The notes under the pieces: generated by a model
Seen by the model: only the letters and a program-made list of their open reading frames with translations
Databases searched by the model: none
Told to the model about the DNA's origin: nothing
Made by a program: the position numbers and the translations under genes
NCBI GenBank assembly: GCA_001898625.1
Contig: MKUP01000004.1
Span: 62,001 to 126,000, forward strand
DNA length: 64,000 nt
Direction of reading: 5' to 3'
From: Burkholderiales bacterium 67-32
Lineage (GTDB): Bacteria > Pseudomonadota > Gammaproteobacteria > Burkholderiales > Burkholderiaceae_B
Shown: one piece after another, positions 25,748-34,727 of the stretch
How positions within the stretch are numbered: the stretch's first letter is position 1
Layout: each line of letters starts with the position of its first letter

Positions 25748-26665
25748 TCACAGCGCTTCCCAGGCAAACACGTTACGGGTGCGTTCGAGCGGCGTCAGCG
25801 ACGTCTTCCAGGCGGCCGGCAACTGCTCGGCCAGCGCCTGCGGCGTCCAGCCGTCGCCGCGGTGCAGGGTCCGTATCGGGCGAGGCTGGTTGTACAGGTA
25901 GATCTCGTTGCCTCGCGCACCGAATATCTGGCCCGTGACGTCCGCCGCCGCGTCGCTGGCCAGAAACACCGCCAGCGGGGCGATCTGGTCCGCGCGGGTC
26001 TGCGTCCGGCGCCTCTCCATCGCCGCGGCTTTCTCTTCGGGCGAAGCGCCGGGCACCGATTCGATCATCCGACTGAACGCGCTGGGCGCGATGCAATTGG
26101 AGCGGACGTTGAAGCGGTTCATGTCCATTGCGATCGAACGCGACAAGCCGGCGATGCCGAGCTTGGCGGCGGCATAGTTCGCCTGGCCTATGCTGCCGAT
26201 CAAACCGCTGGTCGACACCATGTGGACGAAGGCGCCGCCGTTCTGTTCGCGAAAATGCGCGGCCGCGGCGCGGCTCACGTAGAAACTGCCATATAGGTGG
26301 ACCTTGACCACCGCATCCCATTCGGCGGGGTCCATCTTGTGGAAAATGGTGTCGCGCAGGATGCCCGCGTTGTTCACCACGATGTCGATGCGGCCGAAGT
26401 TCTCGACCGCGCTGGCGACCATGGCCTGGGCCGACTCCCAATGCGCCACGCTATCGAAGCTGGGAACGGCCCGCCCGCCCAGGGCACGGATGTCGTCCAC
26501 CGTCTGCTGGGCCGGCGTCGCATCGGCGCCGCCGCCGTCCAGCGCGGCCCCGATGTCGTTCACCACCACCGCCGCGCCCTGCGCCGCCAGGCCCAATGCG
26601 ATCTCCCGGCCGATGCCCCGCCCGGCCCCGGTCACCACCGCAACCTTTCCTTCCAGCATTCCCAT
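25748..26665 (-). CDS. Short-chain dehydrogenase, 3-hydroxyacyl-CoA dehydrogenase-like
   Basis: 305 aa SDR. Cofactor motif TGAGRGIG (about 11-18), NNAG, and the catalytic Ser plus YAAAK (STSG...QANYAAAK). The length and the insert VVNDIGAALDGGG, with a C-terminal extension after EIYLYNQPRP, resemble the dehydrogenase part of peroxisomal multifunctional enzyme 2 (HSD17B4). AGGAG lies eight bases before the ATG. It overlaps the MaoC gene region, mirroring the dehydrogenase-hydratase fusion of MFE-2, so oxidation of a (3R)-hydroxyacyl-CoA is likely. Confidence 0.9.
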   Translation of the reverse strand: MGMLEGKVAVVTGAGRGIGREIALGLAAQGAAVVVNDIGAALDGGGADATPAQQTVDDIRALGGRAVPSFDSVAHWESAQAMVASAVENFGRIDIVVNNAGILRDTIFHKMDPAEWDAVVKVHLYGSFYVSRAAAAHFREQNGGAFVHMVSTSGLIGSIGQANYAAAKLGIAGLSRSIAMDMNRFNVRSNCIAPSAFSRMIESVPGASPEEKAAAMERRRTQTRADQIAPLAVFLASDAAADVTGQIFGARGNEIYLYNQPRPIRTLHRGDGWTPQALAEQLPAAWKTSLTPLERTRNVFAWEAL

Positions 26666-26794
26666 CCTGTCCGCTCCTTTGATCGTGGGCCGGCACCCCG
26701 GCAATTAGTTGTCTTTCACAAATAATAGGCGCTTGTCCACCCGAAAGGGTTCACTTTGCAGAACATGAGCCTTGCACATCCGACAAAGCGCCGT

Positions 26795-27946
26795 CTATCT
26801 CTCGCCCCGCTGTGAAAACGTCCGCTCGAACACGCCTTCGGCGATCCGGTTCTTCAGGATCTCTATCGATCCGCCCGCGATCATCCAGCCCCGGCACCGG
26901 CGCACGCAGTACTCCACCAGCGATTCCTGGCTATAGCCGATGCCGCCCATCACCTGCAGGGCGTCGTTGGCGATGTCGAAGCCGGCCTGGTTGCAATAGG
27001 CCTTCGCGATGGCCGTGTCGGTCGCGGACGGGAATCCGGTATCGGCGCCGGCCGCCGCGCGGTACAACAGCAGTTGGCCCGCGTCCAGGCGCATCTTCAT
27101 GTCGGCGAACTTCCATTGCAGCCCCTGGAACTCGCACAGCAGGCGCCCGAACTGCCGGCGCTGCAACGCCCACCCGCGCGCCTCCTCGAAGGCATACCGG
27201 CCCAGCGCGAGCGAGCGGGCGGTATTGCCGATGCGCTCGACGTTGAATCCCGAGATCTGCTTCTTGAATCCCCCCTCGCCCAGTACCACCAGCTCGTCGG
27301 GAACATGGACGTCGTCGAAATAGATCTGCACCCATTCCTCGCCCGACATGAAACGCGAAGGCTGGCCGCGGCGCACGCCGGGCGCCTGGGTGTCGATCAG
27401 CACCGAGCCGATTCCTCCCGTGCCGGGGCCGAACCGCACATAGGCCAGGATCAGGCTGGCGTGAGGCCCGTGCGTGGTGAAGATCTTCGAACCGTTGATC
27501 CGGTAGCCGTTGCCGTCGCGCGTGGCCGTCGTCTGCAACTCCGTCACCGCCGACCCCGCGCCCGGCTCGGTCATGCCCACCGAGATCAGCGCCTTACCCG
27601 CCAGCAGCGGCGCGAGATGGCGTTCCTTCTGCAAGGGCGAGCCATATTCCGCCAACACGCGTATCGGTCCGAAGTTGCCGGCCTGGATCACGTCGGCGCT
27701 GCGTGGACATACCGACGCCACCGCCTCGATCGCCAGCACCGCGTCCATCAGCGATCCGCCCTGCCCGCCATCCTGCTCGGCGATGGTGATGCCCAGCAGG
27801 CCCTGCTCGGCCATGGCTTGCGCCACGTCCCAGGGATATTCGTCCGAATGGGCCCTCGCCACCGCCCCCGCCCGCAGGTGCTTTTCGGCGAAGCGCCGCA
27901 CCGCGGTCTGGAAATCCACTTGCTGCGATGTCAGATTGAAATCCAT
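26795..27946 (-). CDS. Acyl-CoA dehydrogenase (second copy)
   Basis: 383 aa. FAD-binding VGMTEPGAGSAVTELQTTA and the C-terminal QVMGGIGYSQESLVEYCVRRC are clear. At the usual catalytic position the sequence reads GWMIAGGSIEIL, where Ala-Gly replaces the Glu of the short/medium-chain enzymes. The base may lie elsewhere, as in isovaleryl-type enzymes, or this chain may be the non-catalytic half of a heteromer with the dehydrogenase at 21994. It follows the acyl-CoA ligase with a 37-base gap and is separated from the SDR gene by 129 bases. Confidence 0.9.
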   Translation of the reverse strand: MDFNLTSQQVDFQTAVRRFAEKHLRAGAVARAHSDEYPWDVAQAMAEQGLLGITIAEQDGGQGGSLMDAVLAIEAVASVCPRSADVIQAGNFGPIRVLAEYGSPLQKERHLAPLLAGKALISVGMTEPGAGSAVTELQTTATRDGNGYRINGSKIFTTHGPHASLILAYVRFGPGTGGIGSVLIDTQAPGVRRGQPSRFMSGEEWVQIYFDDVHVPDELVVLGEGGFKKQISGFNVERIGNTARSLALGRYAFEEARGWALQRRQFGRLLCEFQGLQWKFADMKMRLDAGQLLLYRAAAGADTGFPSATDTAIAKAYCNQAGFDIANDALQVMGGIGYSQESLVEYCVRRCRGWMIAGGSIEILKNRIAEGVFERTFSQRGER

Positions 27947-27983
27947 GCTTGTCTCTCGTCTCGTTGATATCGTTGCCGCCGCG

Positions 27984-30086
27984 CTAGGCGAAGCGCAGCA
28001 GCCCGTCGACGGCGACCACGCGCTGCTCCTGCACGAACAGCGGATTGATCTCGGCCTCGTGTACCTGCGGCGAGCCGATCTCCGCCAGGCGGGAGAATCC
28101 GGCGATGGCGCGTGCCAGCGCCTCGCAGTCGGCCAGGGGCAAACCCCGGAAGCCACGGACCAGGCGGGTGGCCCGGACCTCCTCGATCATCTCCCGGGCC
28201 CCTTCCAGGTCGACGGGCGCCAGCCGGACGGAATAGTCGTGCGCGATCTCGGCCGCGATGCCTCCCGCTCCCAGGACCACCACCGGCCCCACCAAAGGAT
28301 CCCGCCGGAAGCCCAGCATCAGCTCCAGCAGCTTTCCTTCCATCTGCTGCACCAGCAGTTCTTCCACCGGCACACCGGCGCCATGGCTCTCCACGCGGGC
28401 CTTCAGAGATGCGATCGCCGTGCGCAGGTGAGCCTGGTCGCGGATGCCGGTCTGCACGCCGCCCAGTTCGGTCTTGTGCGCCACCAGCCGGGACGACAGC
28501 TTGATCGCGACGGGATAGGGAACGGCATGCCCGGGGGCGTCCGGCGTGATGCGCTGGGCCGTGGCCACGGGCACGCCCAGGCTGGCGAAGACCTGGCAGG
28601 CCTCGAACTCCGTCAGGTTGCCCCGCACGGGTATGCCCGCCGGCCAGGCGAGTCCTTGCGGGCGCGGCGAGGAAACGGGTGGCCGCCAATGCAGGAACGC
28701 GGCCAGCGCATCCGCGCAGGACTCGGGGCTGCGAAACGCCGCGATGCCGTGCTGCTGCAGCAGGGCCAGCGACCGCGGCGCCTCCGGGGCCAGGAACACC
28801 GCCAGCGGCTTGTCCGCCGGCTTCGACGCCTCCACCAGCGGCCGGACGGCCAACTGCGGATGGAACTGCGCCGACGACCCCACCACGCTCAGGACGGCGT
28901 CGCACCAGTCGCTGGCGAGCATCTGCTCCAGCAGATCCTTGTACTGGGCGCTGGTCGCGGCCAGAGTCAGGTCGATCACCGGGGTCTGGCGTATCGCGAC
29001 CCCGCGCGCGGCCATGCGGGCAACGAACTCGGCGGGCGGCGCCACCGCGACGACGCCCTCCAGTCCCAATCTGTCGACGACCGTGGCGGCGCCCCCGCCC
29101 GTGGTGGTGATGACGCCCACTCGGGGCGCGCGCGCCTCCCGGCCCACCGGCATCACATGCTGCATGGCCAATGGCGCCAGTTCGAACAGCGTTTCGAGCA
29201 TCTGCACGCGCAACGCGCCATGGGCGCGCAGGAAGGCATCGACGGCGGCGTCGTTGCCGGCGATGGCGCCCGTGTGCGACTCCGACAGGGCCCCGCCTTG
29301 CTCGGAACGACCCAGTTTGTAGACCAGGACCGGCTTACCGGCGCGATGGGCCTGGTCCAGCGCGCGGCCCAGTTCGGGCCCGTCGCGCAGCGTCTCCAGG
29401 AACAAGGCGATCACCCGCGTCGCCTCGTCATCGGCCAGGGCGGTAACCAGTTCGCCGACCTTGATGTCGGCTTCATTCCCCACCGACACCAGCTTGGCGA
29501 AACCCAGGCCCCGCGTGGCGGCCCGGGACAGCAGCGCGCCCATCATGGAACCGCTCTGCGACACCAGCGACACGCCGCCGCGCACCAGTTCGTCCATCTC
29601 GAACACGGCATTCACCGAGATGATGGTGCCGGTGTGGACGTCGGCCACGCCTATGCTGTTGGGACCGATCAGCCGCACGCCCAGTTCGCGCGCCCGGGCC
29701 AGCAGGGCTTCCTGGCGCAGACGGCCGCCCGCGCCGGTTTCGGCAAATCCGTCGGAGAAGACCGTCATGACCTTGACGCCCTTGGCCGCGCACTGCTCGA
29801 GGACTTCGACGACGTGCGCGCCCGGCACCATGACGAACGCGTGGTCGACCACGCCCGGCACGCGGTCCAGGCTGGCGTACGCCGGCTCGCCGCCGATTTC
29901 CGCTCGCGACGCATTCACCAGATGGATGCGTCCGGGATAGCCGTGCCGGCGCATGAAGCGCAGCGGGCGCGCGGAATTTTTCCCGAGGTCTCCCGAAATT
30001 CCCACCAGGGCCACGGCCCTGGGCGAAAAAATGGCGTCGAACAGCGTGATGTCGCTTTCTTGTAATGCGATTTCGGGAATAGCCAT
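27984..30086 (-). CDS. NDP-forming acyl-CoA ligase, single chain (second copy)
   Basis: 700 aa with the same domain order as the ligase at 17623: CoA-binding (RAVALVGISGDLGKNS), ligase domain with SESHTGAIAG carrying the presumptive phospho-His, and ATP-grasp (VAHKTELGGVQTGI; EINPLFV). It leads the minus-strand acyl-CoA block. The two copies are clearly diverged, so they are not a recent duplication and may activate different acids (for example a substrate and a released side product). ATG start; the upstream side faces the penicillin-acylase gene. Confidence 0.9.
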   Translation of the reverse strand: MAIPEIALQESDITLFDAIFSPRAVALVGISGDLGKNSARPLRFMRRHGYPGRIHLVNASRAEIGGEPAYASLDRVPGVVDHAFVMVPGAHVVEVLEQCAAKGVKVMTVFSDGFAETGAGGRLRQEALLARARELGVRLIGPNSIGVADVHTGTIISVNAVFEMDELVRGGVSLVSQSGSMMGALLSRAATRGLGFAKLVSVGNEADIKVGELVTALADDEATRVIALFLETLRDGPELGRALDQAHRAGKPVLVYKLGRSEQGGALSESHTGAIAGNDAAVDAFLRAHGALRVQMLETLFELAPLAMQHVMPVGREARAPRVGVITTTGGGAATVVDRLGLEGVVAVAPPAEFVARMAARGVAIRQTPVIDLTLAATSAQYKDLLEQMLASDWCDAVLSVVGSSAQFHPQLAVRPLVEASKPADKPLAVFLAPEAPRSLALLQQHGIAAFRSPESCADALAAFLHWRPPVSSPRPQGLAWPAGIPVRGNLTEFEACQVFASLGVPVATAQRITPDAPGHAVPYPVAIKLSSRLVAHKTELGGVQTGIRDQAHLRTAIASLKARVESHGAGVPVEELLVQQMEGKLLELMLGFRRDPLVGPVVVLGAGGIAAEIAHDYSVRLAPVDLEGAREMIEEVRATRLVRGFRGLPLADCEALARAIAGFSRLAEIGSPQVHEAEINPLFVQEQRVVAVDGLLRFA

Positions 30087-30266
30087 GCAGTATCCGTTCG
30101 TATCCTTGCCTCGACCCGGTCAATCTAAATGAAGGCCCCCGGGCGAGGCTTGAAAAAACGGAAAAGGTGCATTCATCGCCCGGGACCGGGCACAATGTCG
30201 CCCGGACAGCCCCTCGACGCTTCCCGCCCCATCGTTGCCCGCTCTCGCAGGACGAGACGCCCAACC

Positions 30267-32711
30267 ATGATCTCTCCCCATTCCCGACGCCGGATCCTCC
30301 GCCGTGCCACCTTCGCGGGCACGGCCATCGTCCTGATCGCCGCAACGGGCCTCACGGCCGCCTGGCTCACCCTGCGCGCCAGCCTGCCCCAGGTCGACGG
30401 AGAACGCAGCGCGGCCGGCATGGCCCAGCCCGCCACGATCGCGCGCGATGCCCAGGGCAGCGTCACCATACGCGCCGCCAACCGCACCGACGCCGCCTAC
30501 GCCACCGGCTTCGCCCATGCGCAGGACCGCTTCTTCCAGATGGACCTGGTGCGGCGCTCGGCCGCCGGCGAACTGGCGGCGCTGGTGGGCGAGGCGGCGG
30601 TGCCGCTGGACCGGCGCGTGCGGGTGCATCGGTTCCGCGCACGCGCGGAGCGCGCCTATGCCGCGCTGCCGCCCACCCACCGCACCCTGCTGGAGCGCTA
30701 CGCGGCGGGCGTCAACGCCGGCCTGGAAGCGTTGGGCGCCCGGCCGTTCGAATACGTCCTGCTGGGCGGGCCGCCCCAACCCTGGCAGCCCGCCGACACG
30801 CTGCTGGCGATCTATGCGATGTATCTGGACCTGCAGGGCGGCGAGCTGATGCGGGTACGTTCGCGCGATGCGCTGCGCGAGCTGCTGCCGGGCCCGTTGC
30901 TCGCGGCGCTGCTGCCGGCGCGCAGCCGCTGGGATGCGCCATTGGACCGCCCTCCCTCTTCCGCGGGGTCGGCTCCGCCGGATCCGGCGCTGGTCGAGGC
31001 GCATCCCGACTGGATTGACCGCCCTCGTCCGCCGCGCACGAACGGCGCGATTCCCGCCGAACTGATGGTGGATGCCGGAACCGCCTCGTCGGCGCTGGGC
31101 AGCAACGGCTGGGCCATCGATGCGCGCCATGGCGCCGACGGCCGCGCGCTGGTGGCCAACGACATGCACCTGGGCCTGCGCCTGCCGAACATCTGGTATC
31201 GGCTGACCCTGGAATTTCCTTCGGCCTCGGGCCCGCGGCGCATCAGCGGCGTCAGCCTGCCCGGCGCCCCCATCGTAGTGGCGGGCAGCAATGGCGACGT
31301 CGCCTGGGGCTTCACCAACAGCTACGGCCATTTCATCGACCTGGTGAAGCTGGAGTCCGATGCCGCCGACCCCTCGCGCTACCGGGGTCCGGCGGGCGCC
31401 TGGGAACGCGCGGCCGAAACGGTCGAGCGCATCGACGTGAAGGGGGCGCCGCCCGTCATGCTGCCCGTGCGCGAGACACCATGGGGACCGCTGCGGCAAA
31501 ACGGCGAAAAGGCGTATGCGATACGCTGGATCGCCTACCTGCCGGACGCCGCCGATGTGAGACTGGCCGGCATGGAGGACGCGCGCGACATCGGGCAGGC
31601 GATGCACGTCGCGCAGACCGCCGGCATCCCCACGCAGAACCTCGTGGTGGCGGATCGCGCCGGCAACATAGGCTGGACGCTGGCCGGCCCGCTGCCCACC
31701 TCCACGCTGGACCCCTTGGGCTTTCCGGTTACGGCCGCGCACGCCGACGCGCCGCTCGGCCGTCTCGCGCCTTCGGACTATCCCTCCGTGACCGAGCCGG
31801 CCTACGGGCGGCTCTGGACCGCCAACAGCACACAGCTCGCGGACGAAGACACCCAGCGCAGAATCGGCGACGGCGGCGCCGATGTGGGTGCCCGCGGGAC
31901 GCAGATACGCAACGCGCTGTTCGCCGGCGAACGCTTCAACGAGCGCGACCTGCTCGCCATCCAGTTGGACGACCGGGCCGCCTGGGTCGCGTTCCTGCGC
32001 GAGCAGGCCCTGGCCGAGCTGGACGAGGCCGCCGTCGCCGGCCATCCGCAACGGGCCGCCTTCCGGCGCATCCTGCAATCCTGGAACGGGCGCGCCGATG
32101 CGGGCAGCACCGGCTACGCGCTGCTGCGTGCCTACCACGACGCCTTGTACGACGCCTGGTTCGGCGCGTTGGACGAGAAGCTGGCCGCCATCGACGGCGG
32201 GCTGTCGATGCGCCGCGCCTCGTCGCGCGTGCTGGCCACCATGGAAAGCCTGGTGCGCGCCCGGGCGTGGAAGCCGGCCTATGCTGCGGACTGGCGCGCC
32301 TTCATGCTCGAACGCATCGACACGGCCATCGCCTCGGTCGCCGCCGGCGACCGCCCGCTGGACGACATCCGCTGGGGCGACCGCAACCGCCTCGCCATGG
32401 AACATCCCCTGGCCCGGGTGCTGCCCGCGGCCGTCAGGCCCTGGCTGTCGGCGCCCGTCCGCCCCATGCCGGGCGACATCCACATGCCGCGCATCCAGGG
32501 TACGTCGTTCGGCGCATCCGAGCGTTTCGTGGTGTCGCCGGGACATGAGGAACACGGACTGATGGAAATGCCGGGCGGCGCCTCGGGCCATCCGCTGTCG
32601 CCCTTCTTCCTGGCCGGCCACTCGGCATGGACGGATGGCGAGGCCACGCCCTTCCTGCCCGGCCCCGATGTCCATCGCCTGACGCTGGTCCCCGCCGGGT
32701 CCGGCCACTGA
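30267..32711 (+). CDS. Penicillin acylase family Ntn hydrolase
   Basis: 814 aa exported amidase. One N-terminal hydrophobic segment (about residues 12-35, after RRRILRRA) acts as signal or anchor. The alpha part has the helix motif AYATGFAHAQDRFFQMDLVRR. The predicted self-cleavage nucleophile is Ser279 in LGSNGWAI, followed by NDMHLGLRLPNIWY. Members cleave penicillins, aculeacin or N-acyl-homoserine lactones; the ligand cannot be assigned, but quorum-signal degradation is a fair possibility. The start at 30267 was chosen because the upstream 46 codons are Arg/Pro-rich and precede the hydrophobic segment. It is flanked by unrelated minus-strand genes. Confidence 0.9.
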   Translation: MISPHSRRRILRRATFAGTAIVLIAATGLTAAWLTLRASLPQVDGERSAAGMAQPATIARDAQGSVTIRAANRTDAAYATGFAHAQDRFFQMDLVRRSAAGELAALVGEAAVPLDRRVRVHRFRARAERAYAALPPTHRTLLERYAAGVNAGLEALGARPFEYVLLGGPPQPWQPADTLLAIYAMYLDLQGGELMRVRSRDALRELLPGPLLAALLPARSRWDAPLDRPPSSAGSAPPDPALVEAHPDWIDRPRPPRTNGAIPAELMVDAGTASSALGSNGWAIDARHGADGRALVANDMHLGLRLPNIWYRLTLEFPSASGPRRISGVSLPGAPIVVAGSNGDVAWGFTNSYGHFIDLVKLESDAADPSRYRGPAGAWERAAETVERIDVKGAPPVMLPVRETPWGPLRQNGEKAYAIRWIAYLPDAADVRLAGMEDARDIGQAMHVAQTAGIPTQNLVVADRAGNIGWTLAGPLPTSTLDPLGFPVTAAHADAPLGRLAPSDYPSVTEPAYGRLWTANSTQLADEDTQRRIGDGGADVGARGTQIRNALFAGERFNERDLLAIQLDDRAAWVAFLREQALAELDEAAVAGHPQRAAFRRILQSWNGRADAGSTGYALLRAYHDALYDAWFGALDEKLAAIDGGLSMRRASSRVLATMESLVRARAWKPAYAADWRAFMLERIDTAIASVAAGDRPLDDIRWGDRNRLAMEHPLARVLPAAVRPWLSAPVRPMPGDIHMPRIQGTSFGASERFVVSPGHEEHGLMEMPGGASGHPLSPFFLAGHSAWTDGEATPFLPGPDVHRLTLVPAGSGH

Positions 32712-32730
32712 CGGGCCGGCGCAGTTCACT

Positions 32731-33657
32731 CTAGCGTTCGGGCAGGAAAGGCCGGCCCAGCGAGCGCGGCATGTTCCGGCGCATCCAGCCCGGATTGCCA
32801 CCTCGCAAGGCCAGCACGGCGATGGTGCAGACGTAGGGCAGCATGGCCAGGAATTGCGACGGCACCTGCACGCCCATGCCTTGCAGCTGGAACTGCAGCA
32901 TGGTCAGGCCGCCGAACAGATACGCGCCCAGCAGGATACGCAAAGGATGCCACATGCCGAAGGCGATCAGCGCCAGCGCCATCCAGCCCCGGCCGGCCAC
33001 CATGCCTTCGCTCCACAACTGCGTGTAGACCACCGACAGGTACGCCCCCGCAAGCCCGCAGCACAGGCCGCCCGCGAGGATCGCCAGCGTGCGTATCCAG
33101 CCCACCGGATAGCCGAGCGCATGCGCCGACTCCGGCGACTCCCCCACCGCCCGCAGCAGCATGCCGGCCCGCGTGCGGTACAGAAACACCGTCAACAGGC
33201 AGGCCAGCGCCATCGTCGCGTATACCAGCGGGTGCAATGCGAACACGGTGCCGCCCAGTCCCGGGATGTCCCGCAGCCACGGCAGCCCGGCCTGGCCCTG
33301 CGCGAGCGAACGCCCCGCGTAGGACACGCCGGCGAAGGCCGACAGCCCCGACCCCAGCAGCATGATCGCCAGGCCGCTGCCGTACTGGCTGGCATTGAAC
33401 ACCACGACCAGCAGCGCGAACATGGCGGCCAGCAGGGCACCCGCCCCCGCCCCCGCCGCCAGTCCCCACGTGGGGCTGCCGGTGTGGAAGGCCACCGCGA
33501 AGCCGGCGGCGGCGGCCAGCAGCATCATGCCCTCGGCCCCGAGATTGATCACGCCGGCGCGTTCATGGATGGCCAGCCCGAGCGCCGCCAGCGCCAGCGG
33601 CGTGCCGGCGTTCAGCGTCGCGGCCAGGAGTTGCAGCAGGCTTTCCACGCCGCTCAC
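32731..33657 (-). CDS. ABC transporter permease, nucleoside/BMP type (second permease)
   Basis: 308 aa, about eight to nine membrane spans, of the BPD_transp_2 family (YufQ/NupC-like partner of BMP receptors). INLGAEGMMLLAAAA near residue 40 and RAVGESPESAHALGYPV near 190 are the conserved cytoplasmic loops. The start is GTG, forming a GTGA four-base overlap with the first permease. With the adjoining permease and twin ATPase it makes an importer for nucleosides or similar compounds, lacking a receptor in the operon. Confidence 0.92.
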   Translation of the reverse strand: MSGVESLLQLLAATLNAGTPLALAALGLAIHERAGVINLGAEGMMLLAAAAGFAVAFHTGSPTWGLAAGAGAGALLAAMFALLVVVFNASQYGSGLAIMLLGSGLSAFAGVSYAGRSLAQGQAGLPWLRDIPGLGGTVFALHPLVYATMALACLLTVFLYRTRAGMLLRAVGESPESAHALGYPVGWIRTLAILAGGLCCGLAGAYLSVVYTQLWSEGMVAGRGWMALALIAFGMWHPLRILLGAYLFGGLTMLQFQLQGMGVQVPSQFLAMLPYVCTIAVLALRGGNPGWMRRNMPRSLGRPFLPER

Positions 33658-34727
33658 CTCGCCACGGCCGCGGGGCCGCGCCAACGGATGCGATAGCGCA
33701 CCAGCGTATCGCCCAGCAGCAGCAAGGCCAGTGCCAGCCCCTGGAACACACCGACGATGGAAGCCGGCAGGCCCAGGCGGGATTGCGCCAGTTCCCCGCC
33801 TATGTAGAGGACCGCCATGACGAGGCCGGCCAGCAGCGCGCCGGCCGGATGCAGGCGCCCCAGGAAGGCCGCGATCACCGCCGCGAAGCCATAGCCCGGC
33901 GACACCGAGGTCGTGAGCCGCTGCATCGGCCCCGCGACTTCGCCTATGCCGGCCAGCCCGGCCAGCGCGCCGCACGCCAGCATGGAAGTCCACAGGGCCT
34001 GGCGCGGGGAGTACCCCGCATAGCGGGCGGCGGCGGGCGCGGCGCCCGTCACGCGCAGGCGGAAGCCCGGATGGGATCGCGCCAGGAACAGCCAGGCTGC
34101 GCCGGTGGCCGCGAGCGCCAGCCACAGCCCGGCGTGGGCGCGCGTGCCCTCCCAGAGCACGGGCAGCACGGCCGCCTCGTCGAACGATCGGGACTGCGGG
34201 AAGTTGTAGCCATAAGGATCGCGCCAGGGCCCGAACACCAGATAGCCGAGCAGGAGCTGCACCACATAGGTCAGCATCAGGCTGACCAGCATTTCATTGG
34301 CGCCGAACCGGTCCTTGAACCAGGCCGTCAGCGCGGCCCACAGCATGCCTCCCAGCATGCCCGCGGCCATGACCAGCACCACGTAGCCCCGCCACGTGTC
34401 CGGCCCGGCCAGCAGGGCCACGCCGCCGCCCGCGATGGCGCCCGCGATCAACTGCCCTTCGGCGCCGATGTTCCAGACATTGGCCCGGAAGCACAGCGAC
34501 AGGCCCACCGCGCACAGGACCAGCGGCACCGCCTTGACCGCGAGTTCGCCCCACGCGTAGACCCCGTTGAAAGGCTCGACCAGGAACAGCCGCAGCCCCT
34601 GCCAGGCATCGATGCCCAGCATCGCGAACAGCGCGGCGCCGCCCAGCATGGTCAGCGCCAGCGCGGCCAGCGGCGACAGCCAGGCCGCCAGCCGCGAAGC
34701 GGAAGCACGCGGCTCAAGCTGGATCAT
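33654..34727 (-). CDS. ABC transporter permease, nucleoside/BMP type (first permease)
   Basis: 357 aa, BPD_transp_2 family (YufP/NupB-like). The cytoplasmic motif FRANVWNIGAEGQLIAGAIAG lies at about residues 80-100 and FRLRVTGAAPAAARYAG at about 222-238. Roughly ten hydrophobic segments are visible. GGAGGG precedes the ATG; the gene overlaps the ATPase end by 14 bases and the second permease start by four, so all three are coupled. Confidence 0.92.
   Translation of the reverse strand: MIQLEPRASASRLAAWLSPLAALALTMLGGAALFAMLGIDAWQGLRLFLVEPFNGVYAWGELAVKAVPLVLCAVGLSLCFRANVWNIGAEGQLIAGAIAGGGVALLAGPDTWRGYVVLVMAAGMLGGMLWAALTAWFKDRFGANEMLVSLMLTYVVQLLLGYLVFGPWRDPYGYNFPQSRSFDEAAVLPVLWEGTRAHAGLWLALAATGAAWLFLARSHPGFRLRVTGAAPAAARYAGYSPRQALWTSMLACGALAGLAGIGEVAGPMQRLTTSVSPGYGFAAVIAAFLGRLHPAGALLAGLVMAVLYIGGELAQSRLGLPASIVGVFQGLALALLLLGDTLVRYRIRWRGPAAVAR

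Noticed and set aside
16847-30086. Complete steroid or bile-acid degradation cluster
   Set aside because: Side-chain-type genes are present but no ring-degrading genes (KstD, Hsa-type) are in the window.
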